From positions 930,001-994,000 of the forward strand of contig CM055823.1 of NCBI GenBank assembly GCA_029582265.1: a stretch of DNA of 64,000 bases, read 5' to 3'. The translations under genes and the position numbers were made by a program. This stretch comes from Zoroaster sp. YZ-2022 (taxonomy: Eukaryota > Echinodermata > Asteroidea > Forcipulatida > Zoroasteridae). Under the pieces are notes generated by a model, which was not told the origin of the DNA, searched no databases, and saw only the letters and a list, made by a program, of their open reading frames with translations. Positions 54,272 through 64,000 of this stretch are shown piece after piece (the stretch's first letter is position 1; each line of letters starts with the position of its first letter).

Positions 54272-54678
54272 GTATGTGGGAAATACTCATTAATTTATTA
54301 AATTAAAGGGAATAAACTAGGGCTGTGCGTTTTCGGATTTTTTTGGAACCGGGTATCCGAAATCAAGAAACCACGGATACCCAGATATCCGTTTTAATTT
54401 TCAATTTCAACAAGACTTCTTTATTAATAGCGCAACAATTAATGTGGACTTTCTCTATAATAATATCCCCTCTATTAACAGCTCATGGCACACACTCCCA
54501 GTGTAGACATAAAACATGCACTAATCCAATAACTGCAAATAATAGGCAATTGTTGTGGTTTGGGTATAAGTAGCTTTAATTTCACGGGCCATAAAAAGTA
54601 ACGGAACTTCATTAGGCCAAATAAATCTCCGGTTTCTCGTCTCCGCACGCTTCGCCTCAGACCCGCGTGTGGGCATTA

Positions 54679-54706
54679 TTAGGTGTTCGAGCGACAGCGC
54701 GAACAC
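54679..54706. repeat. Hairpin start of a foldback-family copy
   Basis: AGGTGTTCG, loop AGCGACAGCG, then CGAACACCT. Followed directly by TTGTTTTTGTTCG and a T run. Confidence 0.8.
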
Positions 54707-54737
54707 CTCTTGTTTTTGTTCGTTGTTTTTTTTTTTA

Positions 54738-54768
<31 letters not shown>

Positions 54769-54834
54769 CTTCTTCTTCTTCTTCTTCTTCTTCTTCTTCT
54801 TCTTCTTCTTCTTCTTCTTCTTCTTCTTCTTCTT

Positions 54835-54865
<31 letters not shown>
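54738..54865. repeat. (TTC)n microsatellite, about 42 units
   Basis: Uninterrupted CTT/TTC repeat of about 127 bp. It makes poly-Ser and poly-Phe frames that are artefacts. Confidence 0.98.
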
Positions 54866-54866
<1 letters not shown>

Positions 54867-54868
54867 CC

Positions 54869-55590
54869 CAATTTGACCTTACTTCCTGTCCAAACCGGAA
54901 GTCAAAGTTAAATAATTAAAAAAATCATATCTCAACAACCACAAGAGGTAAATTGACAATTTTTGTACCATTGTACAGATCGTTAATTGTCAAAAAATAT
55001 TTACAAAAAGGTGACCCCAATTTGACCTTGCTTCCTGTCCAAACCGGAAGTCAAAGTTTAATATTTAAAAAAATCATATCTCAACAACCACATGAGGAAA
55101 ATTCACATTTTTGCACCATTGTATAGATTGTTAATTGTCAAAAAATATTTACAAAAAGGTTACCCCAATTTTACCTTACTTCCTGTCTAAACCGGAAGTC
55201 AAAGTTTAATATTTAAAAAAATCTTATCTCAACAACCACAAGATGTACATTGACATTTTTTGCACCATTGTATAGATTAATTGTGGAAAAATATGTACAC
55301 AAAGGTGACCCCAATTTGACCTTACTTCCTGTCCAAACCGGAAGTCAAAGTTTAATATTTAAAAAATCATATCTCAACAACCACAAGAGGTAAATTCACA
55401 ATTTTTGTACCATTGTACATATCGGTAATTGTCAAAAAATTTACAAAAAGGTTACCCCAATTTGACCTTACTTCCTGTCCAAACCGGAAGTCAAAGTTTA
55501 ATATTTAAAAAAAATCTTATCTCAACAACCACAAGATGTACATTGACATTTTTTGCACCATTGTATAGATTAATTGTCGAAAAATATTTA
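54869..55590. repeat. Satellite array, about 145-bp units
   Basis: GACCCCAATTTGACCTTACT begins units at about 54866, 55012, 55158, 55305 and 55453. Each unit runs through AAACCGGAAGTCAAAGTTTA, CATATCTCAACAACCACAAG and CATTGTACAGATCGTTAATT. Units 3 and 5 share variants (TTATCTC, AGATGTACATTGACA), hinting at a two-unit higher order. Confidence 0.95.
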
Positions 55591-56998
55591 CACAATATTC
55601 ACAAGCACATCGAAGTCATCTGCAGACACCTGATTGGTGCTTCTTACTATGGTGTAAGTAAAAAGGTGAAAACAGCGAGAAATTACTTCATTAATTGGTC
55701 AAAGTTGATGATTTTTGTAAACAAGCTTACGTACATCTGTACACGACGGTATACCCTTCCGATGGTACCCTTCACACTTACACTGTCAAATCGGCGTTTG
55801 TTGACAAAATGGCATGTTGATTTGGAGGAATTTGATATGGGGCTAGTTAGGTTTTGGTGAGTTTACTTCGTAGTTTGTACAAATGTAGGCTTACCAGTAG
55901 GCAGTACCACACATACACATAGTGAATGATGTACTTCAATATTATTATTAATAATTGAGGAAGGAAGTCAGATTCTTATGACTGTTAGTGACTGACCTTG
56001 TGTGTAGTAATATTAATTTAAAAAACAAATATTAATCTAATCCCTTGCAAAGACGTCCATGATGCTATTGGTATGCAACTTTCATCATTACATTAATTAT
56101 TTGTGTAAATTTAAGAAAATTATTGAAAATATTTTCCTCATTAACGTTAGTCGTTAGGCATGGTATGCATTATATTGGAAGGGTGTGTAGGGACCTACCA
56201 ATACAATAAGACATACCTGATGGCTGCATTGCAGTTTACTTTATAGTGGCACTTAATTTTCTCACTAAAGTAGCCCAGAAACAAATATCAGCACCTTTAT
56301 TGAGATAATGAAACAGTCACATCATGGAGGAAGGATTTTGTCAAGAATAATTGTGTTCAATTTTGAAAACAACCAATGCCCTTTTCAATTTCAATGGTCC
56401 AGCTACTCCAAAATTATACACTTTTTTCCCCATTTTATTTACATAAATTAGAACTTCTCTATAATTTTCAAATACTTTATTCTTGGTCCATGTACTTATA
56501 AAACCTTCCTATTATTTTTACAGCATGTTCACTGTGACATATTATTTTCCTCATTCACATGAATTAGAACTTCTCTGAAATTTCAAATACTTTATTTTGG
56601 TCCATGTACTTATAAAACCTCTGAAATTTCAAATACTTTATTCTTGGTCCATGTACTTATAAAACTTTCCTATTATTTTTTACAGCATGTTCACTGTGAC
56701 GTATTATCTTCCTCATTCACATAAATTAGAACTTCTCTGAAATTTCATATACTTTATTCTTGGTCCATGTACTTATAAATCTCCAACACTTCGAATTAAT
56801 GACGTAACCATTTTAACTTCAACCGAACACCTTGTTTTTGTTGTGACAAAAACTTATATCTAGTTTTTTTTTTTTTTACTTCTTCTTCTTCTTCTTCTCC
56901 CCGACGTCTGTCCACAAAAAAAAACATACTTGCAAACATCACATGAACTTGAAACTTGGCATGTACTTAGAACTTAACGAGTAGATGAAACACGAGTT
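55591..56998. other. No gene; short direct repeats
   Basis: At 56450-56790 a 130-bp-type repeat (ACTTTATTCTTGGTCCATGT, four times). A foldback-family start near 56822 (AACACCTTGTTTTTG, then CTTCTTCTTC) leads into the next array. Confidence 0.6.
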
Positions 56999-56999
56999 G

Positions 57000-57652
57000 T
57001 GACTGACCCCAATTTGACCTTACTTCCTGTCCAAACCGGAAGTCAAAGTTTAATATTTAAAAAAATCATATCTCAACAACCACAAGAGGTAAATTGACAA
57101 TTTTTGCACCATTGTACAGATCGTTAATTGTCAAAAAATATTTACAAAAAGGTGACCCCAATTTCACCTTACTTCCTGTCCAAACCGGAAGTAAAAGTTT
57201 AATATTAAAAAAAATCATATCTCAACAACCACAAGAGGTAAATTCACCATATTTGTACCATTGTACAGACCGTTAATTGTCAAAAAATATTTACAAAAAG
57301 GTGACCTCAATTTGACCTTACTTCCTGTCCAAACCGGAAGCCAAAGTTTAATATTTAAAAAAATCATATCTCAACAACCACAAGAGGAAAATTCACCATT
57401 TTTGTACCATTGTACAGATGGTTAATTGTCAAAAAATATTTACAAAAAGGTGACCCCAATTTGACCTTACTTCCTGTCCAAACCGGAAGTCAAAATTTAA
57501 TATTTAAAAAAATCATATCTCAACAACCACAAGAGGTAAATTCACAATTGTTGTACCATTGTACAGATCGTTAATTGTCAAAAAATATTTACAAAAAGGT
57601 GACCCCAATTTGACCTTACTTCCTGTCCAAACCGGAAGTCAAAGTTTAATAT
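57000..57652. repeat. Satellite array, about 145-bp units
   Basis: Five units as in 54869-55590 starting at about 57005, 57152, 57300, 57449 and 57599; the last is cut by unrelated DNA before the gap. Confidence 0.95.
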
Positions 57653-57795
57653 AGGTTTTCCCGGACGATTTCAGGAAATATGCACATTAATTTGTAAAAG
57701 ATGCATTCATTTTCGTGCGAAATCGAATGAACATTCACAATCCCGATTTCTATTTAGCAAGTGATAATTCTATTTCCAAAAAGGTACTTTCCAAC

Positions 57796-58295
57796 NNNNN
57801 NNNNNNNNNNNNNNNNNNNNNNNNNNNNNNNNNNNNNNNNNNNNNNNNNNNNNNNNNNNNNNNNNNNNNNNNNNNNNNNNNNNNNNNNNNNNNNNNNNNN
57901 NNNNNNNNNNNNNNNNNNNNNNNNNNNNNNNNNNNNNNNNNNNNNNNNNNNNNNNNNNNNNNNNNNNNNNNNNNNNNNNNNNNNNNNNNNNNNNNNNNNN
58001 NNNNNNNNNNNNNNNNNNNNNNNNNNNNNNNNNNNNNNNNNNNNNNNNNNNNNNNNNNNNNNNNNNNNNNNNNNNNNNNNNNNNNNNNNNNNNNNNNNNN
58101 NNNNNNNNNNNNNNNNNNNNNNNNNNNNNNNNNNNNNNNNNNNNNNNNNNNNNNNNNNNNNNNNNNNNNNNNNNNNNNNNNNNNNNNNNNNNNNNNNNNN
58201 NNNNNNNNNNNNNNNNNNNNNNNNNNNNNNNNNNNNNNNNNNNNNNNNNNNNNNNNNNNNNNNNNNNNNNNNNNNNNNNNNNNNNNNNNNNNNNN
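57796..58295. other. Assembly gap (500 N)
   Basis: Exactly 500 unknown bases within satellite DNA, where assembly commonly fails. Confidence 1.
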
Positions 58296-61200
58296 AAGTA
58301 AAAATTTTAAATATTTAAAAATCATATCTCAACAACCACAAGAGGTAAATTGAAATTTTTGCACTATTGTATAGATTGTTAATTATCGAAAAATATTTTA
58401 CACAGGTGATTACAATTTGACATTACTTCCTGTTGAGCCGGAAGTCAAAGTTTAATATTTAAAAAATCATATCTCCAATAACCACAAGAGGTAAATTCTA
58501 CGAATTTTGTACCATTGTACAGATTGTTAATTGTCAAAAATATTTTTCAAAAAAAGATTATTTATTTGACCTTTACTTCCTCCCGAACACCTAACATTTG
58601 TCAATCCTAACACCAATCTCTAATTTCTTCTCCTTAGGTGTTCGGGTGTCCTGAAACACACTATTGTTTTATTCGTTTTTCTTCTGCTCCTTGTCGCCAT
58701 CGACGGTCTAAAAAAACATACGCACAAACTTACACGAACCAGCAAGAGGCATATACTTAGAATTGAACACGTAGATGAAACCTGGTGACGTCATGATTGG
58801 GTCATCAGATATCCAGTTACTGATAAATCAAAGTTTAATAATTAAAAAATCATATCAAGGGATCTGAAAAATCAATAAATTTTCTGATTTAGTCAGGGAA
58901 AAATATGTAGTATATCATGAGTGTAAAGATTGTGAAATATGTGAGTAAAGACAGGATATTTGAGTTTGATATTTACTTTTTACTGAAAACACGACATTTT
59001 GTAAAAAAGAAACACTTTTCGTGAAAATTCACAACAATCTAGAATCTGTTATTTCCACTACGTCCATAATACTCAATCGAGTGGGCAGGCATAGAAAACA
59101 GTCCGGCCGACGGAGCGGTAATATTGTTCTCGCCCTCTATCGGCAGAAACAGATACCAAGAAATATTTTCAATCCAAATATAATCCATTTTAGCGGGTTT
59201 CTACTGTGTGCCTGATTTACTCAGAAATTGTATGTTTTATGAAAATAAAATAATGTGAAATATGTGATATTACTGATGAGAAATTGTTTGAGTTTGACGA
59301 TAGTTTGGACAGAAGTAAAGGTCAAATTGGGGTCACCTTTGTGTAAATATTTTCTCCTTTTTCAGACGATCGATTGTCTACAAAAACACATACATACAAA
59401 CTTCAGATTAACTTGAAACTTGGCATGTACTTAGAACTTAACACGTAGATGAAACATAATTTGTGACGTCATTATTAGGTCATCAAGATATCGAATTACA
59501 AGTAGTCGGGGTTTAATCATTAAAAAAATCATATCTCAACAACCTAGAGGTAAATTCACAGTTTTTGTACCATTAACTGAATCGTTAATTGTCAAAAAAT
59601 ATTTACAAAAGGTGACTAATTTGACCGTTACTTTACGCTCCAAACCGGAAGTCAAACTTTAATATTTAAAAAATCATCCACAAGAGGTAAATTCACAATC
59701 TTTGCACCATATATATTGCCTGATTTGCTCAGAAATTGTATTTTATAGAAAATAAAATAGTGTGAGTATGTGATATTACTGATGAGAAACATTGTTTGAG
59801 TTTACATTAGTTTGGACAAGAAGTAAAGGTCAGAATGAAGTCACCTTATGTAAATATTTTTCTCCTTTTCAGACGATCGATTGTCTACAAAAACACATAC
59901 ATGCAAACTTCAGATTAACTTAGAAACTTGGCATATACTTGAACTTAACACATGGGTAGAAACATAATTTGTGACGTCATTGTTAGGTCATCAGATATCG
60001 AATTACGATAAATCAAAAGTTTAATCATTAAAAAAATCATATCTCAACAACCACAAGAGGTAAATTCACAGTTTTTGTACCATTGTACAGATCGTTGGTG
60101 TCCAAAAAATATTTACAAAAGGTGACCCCAATTTTGACCATTACTTCCTGTGTCCAAACCGGAGTCAAAGTTAATATGTTAAAAAAATCATATCTCAACA
60201 ACCACAAGAGGTAAATTCACAAGACTCTTGCACTATATATATTTACCTGGTTTACTCAGAAATTGTATTTTATGAAAATAAATAATTAATGAAATATGTG
60301 ATAATATTACTGATGAGGAAGGTATTTGAGTTTGACATTAGTTTGGACAAGAAGTAAGGAATCAGAGTGAAAGTCATAATAAGCAATACTACTCCTTTCA
60401 GACGTCGTTAATTGTCTAAAACAGCATACATGCAAACTTCAGATTAGCTGAAACTTGGCATATCTACTTAGAACTTAACTTGCAGATGAAACATAATTTG
60501 TGACGTCATTGTTAGGTCATCAGATATCAATTACAGTAAATCAAAATTTAATAATTAAAAATCATGTCTCAACAACAACCACAAGAGGTGAAAATTCACA
60601 GTTTTGTACCATTGTACCAGATCGTTAATTGTCCAAAAATATTTACAAAAGGTATTTAATTTGACCATTACTTCTTGTCAAACCGGAAGTCAAAGTTTAA
60701 TATATAAAAAATCATATCTCAACAACCACAAGAGGTAAATTCACAATCTATTGTACCGTGGCACAGAGATCGTTAATTGTTAAAACAATTTACACAAGGC
60801 CGATGATTTGACCTTTACTTCAGTCCAAATCGAAGTCAAGTTTAATATTTAAAAAATCATCCACAAGAGGTAGAATTCACAATCTTTGCACCTAATTAAT
60901 ACAGATCGTTAATTGTCAAAACAATTTTACACAAAGGTGACCCCAATTTGACCTTTACTTGTCCAAACCGGAAGTCAAAGTTTAATATATAAAAAATCAT
61001 CTACAAGAAATTAAATTCACAATCTTTGCACCATTGTACAGATCGTTAATTGTGTAAAAAAAATTTACACAAAGGTGACCCCAATTTGACCTTTACTTCT
61101 TGTCCAAACCGGGAGATCAAAGTTTAATATAAAAAATCATCCACAAGAGGTAAATTCACAATCTTTTGCACCATTGTACAGATCGTTAATTGTCAAAACA

Positions 61201-62560
61201 ATTTTACACAAAGAGTGACCCCAATTTGACCTTTACTTCTTGTCCAAACCGGAAGTCAAAGTTTAATATAAAAGAAATCATCCACAAAGAGGTAAATTCA
61301 CAAATCTTTGCACCATTGTACAGATCGTTAATTGTCCAAAAAATATTTAAAACAAAGTTGACCCCAATTTGACCTTTACTCATCCTCGAACACCTAGTGT
61401 TTACGTCAATACAAACACCAATCTGCACCCTTGAGTTTCTTCTCCTTAGGTGTTCAGGATATGTGCCCGAAAACACCACCATGTTTTGTTCGTTTTTTTT
61501 CTTCTATGTCGCCATCGAGCGGTCTACAAAAAAAAACCATACTTTGCAAACTTCACATGAACTTGAAACTTGGCATATACTTAGAATTGAACACGTAGAT
61601 GAAACATAATTTGTGACGTCATGATTAGGTCATCAGATATCGAATTACGATAAATCAAAGTTTAATAATTTAAAAAAATCATATCAAGGGATCTGAAAAA
61701 TCAATAAATTTTCTGATTTAGTAGGGGAAAAATATGTAGTACATCATGAGTGTAAAGAGTGTGAAATATGTGACATTAGAGACGAGGATATGTTTGAGTT
61801 TGATATTTACTTTTACTGAAAAATACGACATTTTTAGTAAAAAGAAGCACTTTTAAATTGAAATTACACCAATCTAGAATCTGTTATTTTCCACTACGTC
61901 CGTAATACTCAATCAGTGGGCGCTGGGCATAGAAAACAGTCCGGCCGGCGGAACAGTAATGTTGTTTGTCGTAAGCCCTCTATCCGGCAGAAACAGATAC
62001 TGAAAATATTTTACAATCCAAAACCATCACGTCCATTTTAGCGAGTTCTACGGTTATATTGCCTGATTTACTCAGAAATTATATTTTTATGAAAATAAAA
62101 TAGTGTGAAATATGTGTGATATTACTGAGGAAATTGTTTGAGTTTGACGATAGTTTGGACAGAAGCAAAGGTCAAATTGGGGTCACCTTTGTGTAAATAT
62201 TTTCTTCTCTTTTCAGACGATCCGATTGTGCTACAAAAACACATACTTACCAAACTTCAGATGAACTTGAAACTTGGCATATTCTTAGAACTTAACACGC
62301 AGATGAAACATAATTTGTGACGTCATTATTAGGGTCATCAGATATCGAATTACGATAAAATCAAAGTTTAATAATTAAAAAATCATATCCTCAACAACCA
62401 CAAGAGGTAAATTCACAATTTTTGTACCATTGTACAGATCGTTAATTGTCAACAACTATTTACAAAAGGTGACCCCTAATTGGTGACCTTACTTCCTGTC
62501 CAAAACCAGAAGTCAAGTTTAATATTTAAAAAAATCATCATCTCAACTTGAAACTTGGCA
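58296..62560. repeat. Mixed satellite and foldback-family blocks, two long copies
   Basis: Two related blocks begin with AGGTGTTCGG/AGGTGTTCAG at 58637 and 61447, about 2.8 kb apart. They share TCGCCATCGA, CAAGGGATCTGAAAAATCAA and GAATCTGTTATTTCCACTAC-type text. Between are about 15 satellite units, some inverted (GGTCAAATTGGGGTCACC at 59325 and 62170). Many one-base indels between copies; this zone looks either old or poorly polished. Confidence 0.8.
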
Positions 62561-63200
62561 TGTACTTAATTCAATTCAATTCAATTCATTCAATTCATCT
62601 TTTATTGTCCTTAAAATGGAAATTTGGTATTGTCGAACCTGCTCAATATATAAGATTAAAAATATTTAAATTTATTTACAAAAACAAATTATTACACCTA
62701 ATAAAAAAGAAAAGAACTAAAAAACCATATATACACAAGAGGAGCATACAAAATAAGATTCAGTAGCAAAACAAGAGAAATTCGGGTGGGTTTATCCGGC
62801 AAACCTCTACCCCTAAAAAACCTCTACCCACTCACCAGACTAAAACAGAAGACATCATTGGACCAATCACATTGAAAAATACAAATACATGTACAACATG
62901 TGTATCCAGGAAACCACTATTTCATGTTATTTCATGCAGCCCTCCTCCCCTCGGCCTATATCGTCTGTTCCCTGTACAAGTTACAAACTATCATTAAAAA
63001 TACGAGATAGAGTGTAACAGTAAAAAGAGTTTAAATTCCTACTAGTTACTGCACTTCAGACTTCTCAGCCTCCTACCAGACCTCATTTCCTCACTAAAAA
63101 TCATGCAATGGATGTGTATTATTGATTAAAATTGACTTGGCGCTAATTTAAAATTCGTTCTAAGTGAAGCATATTGCGCTTATGTCCTGTTCTTTTACCA
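62561..63200. other. No gene seen
   Basis: Begins with an AATTC-type pentamer tract (TCAATTCAATTCAATTCATT). It may be the 3' tail of the LINE fragment that follows on the minus strand. Confidence 0.35.
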
Positions 63201-63359
63201 AACATCTTACCCGCCCGCTTATAGCAACTCTCTGAATTTTGACTAAATCCCCTTTTGCACTACCTAAACCCAGACACAACATGGCCTTACAGGATGACAC
63301 TCCTCAATGACTACGGAAGTATAAAAAGCTTCATAATAGTTTTATCGAGCCTTGAATGA

Positions 63360-63552
63360 TTTCAATTGCCTAAGAAAGATATAGACGCTGTTGTCCTTTG
63401 CGCGACGAGCGATTTACAATGGTCAGACCATGATAGGGTGTTATCAATGGTTGTTCCTAAATACTTATAGGAATGAACAATATCAATATCATCATTGTTG
63501 ATTGTAATACAATGTAAATGAGGTTTGAACTTCCTGAAGTCAAAGATCATCT
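63360..63552 (-). pseudogene. LINE reverse transcriptase fragment
   Basis: Minus strand: FRKFKPHLHCITINNDDI, then VHSYKYLGTTIDN-x-LSW-x2-H, the usual post-palm YKYLG motif of LINE RTs. Frame ends near 63362 and is embedded in decayed sequence. No catalytic motif. Confidence 0.8.
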
Positions 63553-63579
63553 TTTTTGTCTTTCAGTATTCAACTTCAG

Positions 63580-64000
63580 AAAATTGTTTGCTTCACCATG
63601 CCCAACAAGTAAGATGAAACATGGTTGTGACGTCATGATGAGGTTATCAGATATCGATCATAAGGATAAATCAAATTTTAATATTAAAAATCATATCTCA
63701 ACATTACAAAGAGAGTGAATTACAGTTTTTATACCATTATTTGAATCGTTAAATTGTCAAAACAATTTTACAAAAGGTACAAAGGTGACCCCAATTTGAC
63801 CTTCTTGTCCAAACCAGGGAAGTCAAAGTTTAATATTTAAACAAATCATCCACAAGAGGTAGAATTCACAATCTTTGCACCATTTAATACAGATCGTTAA
63901 TTGTCAAAATATATTTAAAACAAAGTTGACCCCAATTTGACCTTTACTTCCTCCCGAACACCTAGTGTTTGTCAATACTAAACACCAATCTCTAAGTATT
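63580..64000. repeat. Foldback/satellite family copy running off the window
   Basis: GACGTCATGATGAGG, CATATCTCAACA, GACCCCAATTTGACC units, then CCTCCCGAACACCTAGTGTTTGTC, the same end text as at 58575 and 61382. Confidence 0.8.

Noticed and set aside
54669..54919. Poly-Ser and poly-Phe ORFs
   Set aside because: Translation of the (TTC)n microsatellite.
57715..58353. Long ORFs on both strands
   Set aside because: They read through the second block of 500 N.
1..64000. tRNA or rRNA genes
   Set aside because: No cloverleaf arms with conserved TTC/GG boxes or rRNA-like blocks were noticed; a covariance search was not possible.

Overview
The window reads as non-coding, transposon-rich DNA of a marine invertebrate, most likely a deuterostome such as an echinoderm. 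The hints are the frequent TAGGCCTA octamer, many satellite and foldback repeats, DIRS/Ngaro-type and piggyBac elements, and a family of orphan multi-exon genes. The species call is an inference with low confidence. Two blocks of exactly 500 N (40203-40702, 57796-58295) are scaffold gaps.

The centrepiece is a nearly complete Polinton/Maverick (adintovirus-like) element at 9301-25906 (16,606 bp). It has 358-bp terminal inverted repeats and a flanking 5-bp direct repeat, CAATG. It encodes a protein-primed DNA polymerase B, an rve-type integrase, an A32/FtsK-like packaging ATPase, a double-jelly-roll major capsid protein candidate, a minor capsid (penton) candidate, and about a dozen small accessory or membrane proteins. 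Genes are packed in divergent and convergent pairs with 24-bp to overlapping spacing. The copy looks damaged. The integrase has lost the segment holding its third catalytic residue, polB has an in-frame stop plus two frameshifts, and three other genes carry a stop or a one-base shift. Several shifts sit in homopolymers and may be read errors. No adenovirus-like protease was recognised.

Left of the Polinton (1-9300): a decayed piggyBac transposase on the minus strand, whose outer end abuts a TTAA at 3099-3102 beside a LINE reverse-transcriptase fragment; an inverted-repeat element (3555-3784); an 83-85 bp satellite (6395-7030); and a 203-bp tandem repeat (7825-8435).

Right of it (25912-41480): a 648-bp hAT-like non-autonomous element with an 8-bp duplication; copies of a foldback/microsatellite repeat family; a 1.1-1.2 kb segmental duplication carrying orphan exon remnants; and a two-exon gene remnant (35337-38023) of an unrecognised family, with a 178-bp MITE in its intron.

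The segment 41858-46622 is a YR (DIRS/Ngaro-like) retrotransposon on the minus strand with gag, RT, RNase H and tyrosine recombinase. It has split direct repeats, and a B-A repeat junction interrupts gag. From 46623 to the end the window is mostly repeats: a third hAT-type MITE (49693-49881), a long palindrome (50783-50922), one unexplained 172-codon ORF (51689-52207), an exon-like segment (54160-54271), a (CTT)n tract, about 145-bp satellite arrays (54869-64000) and a second LINE fragment.
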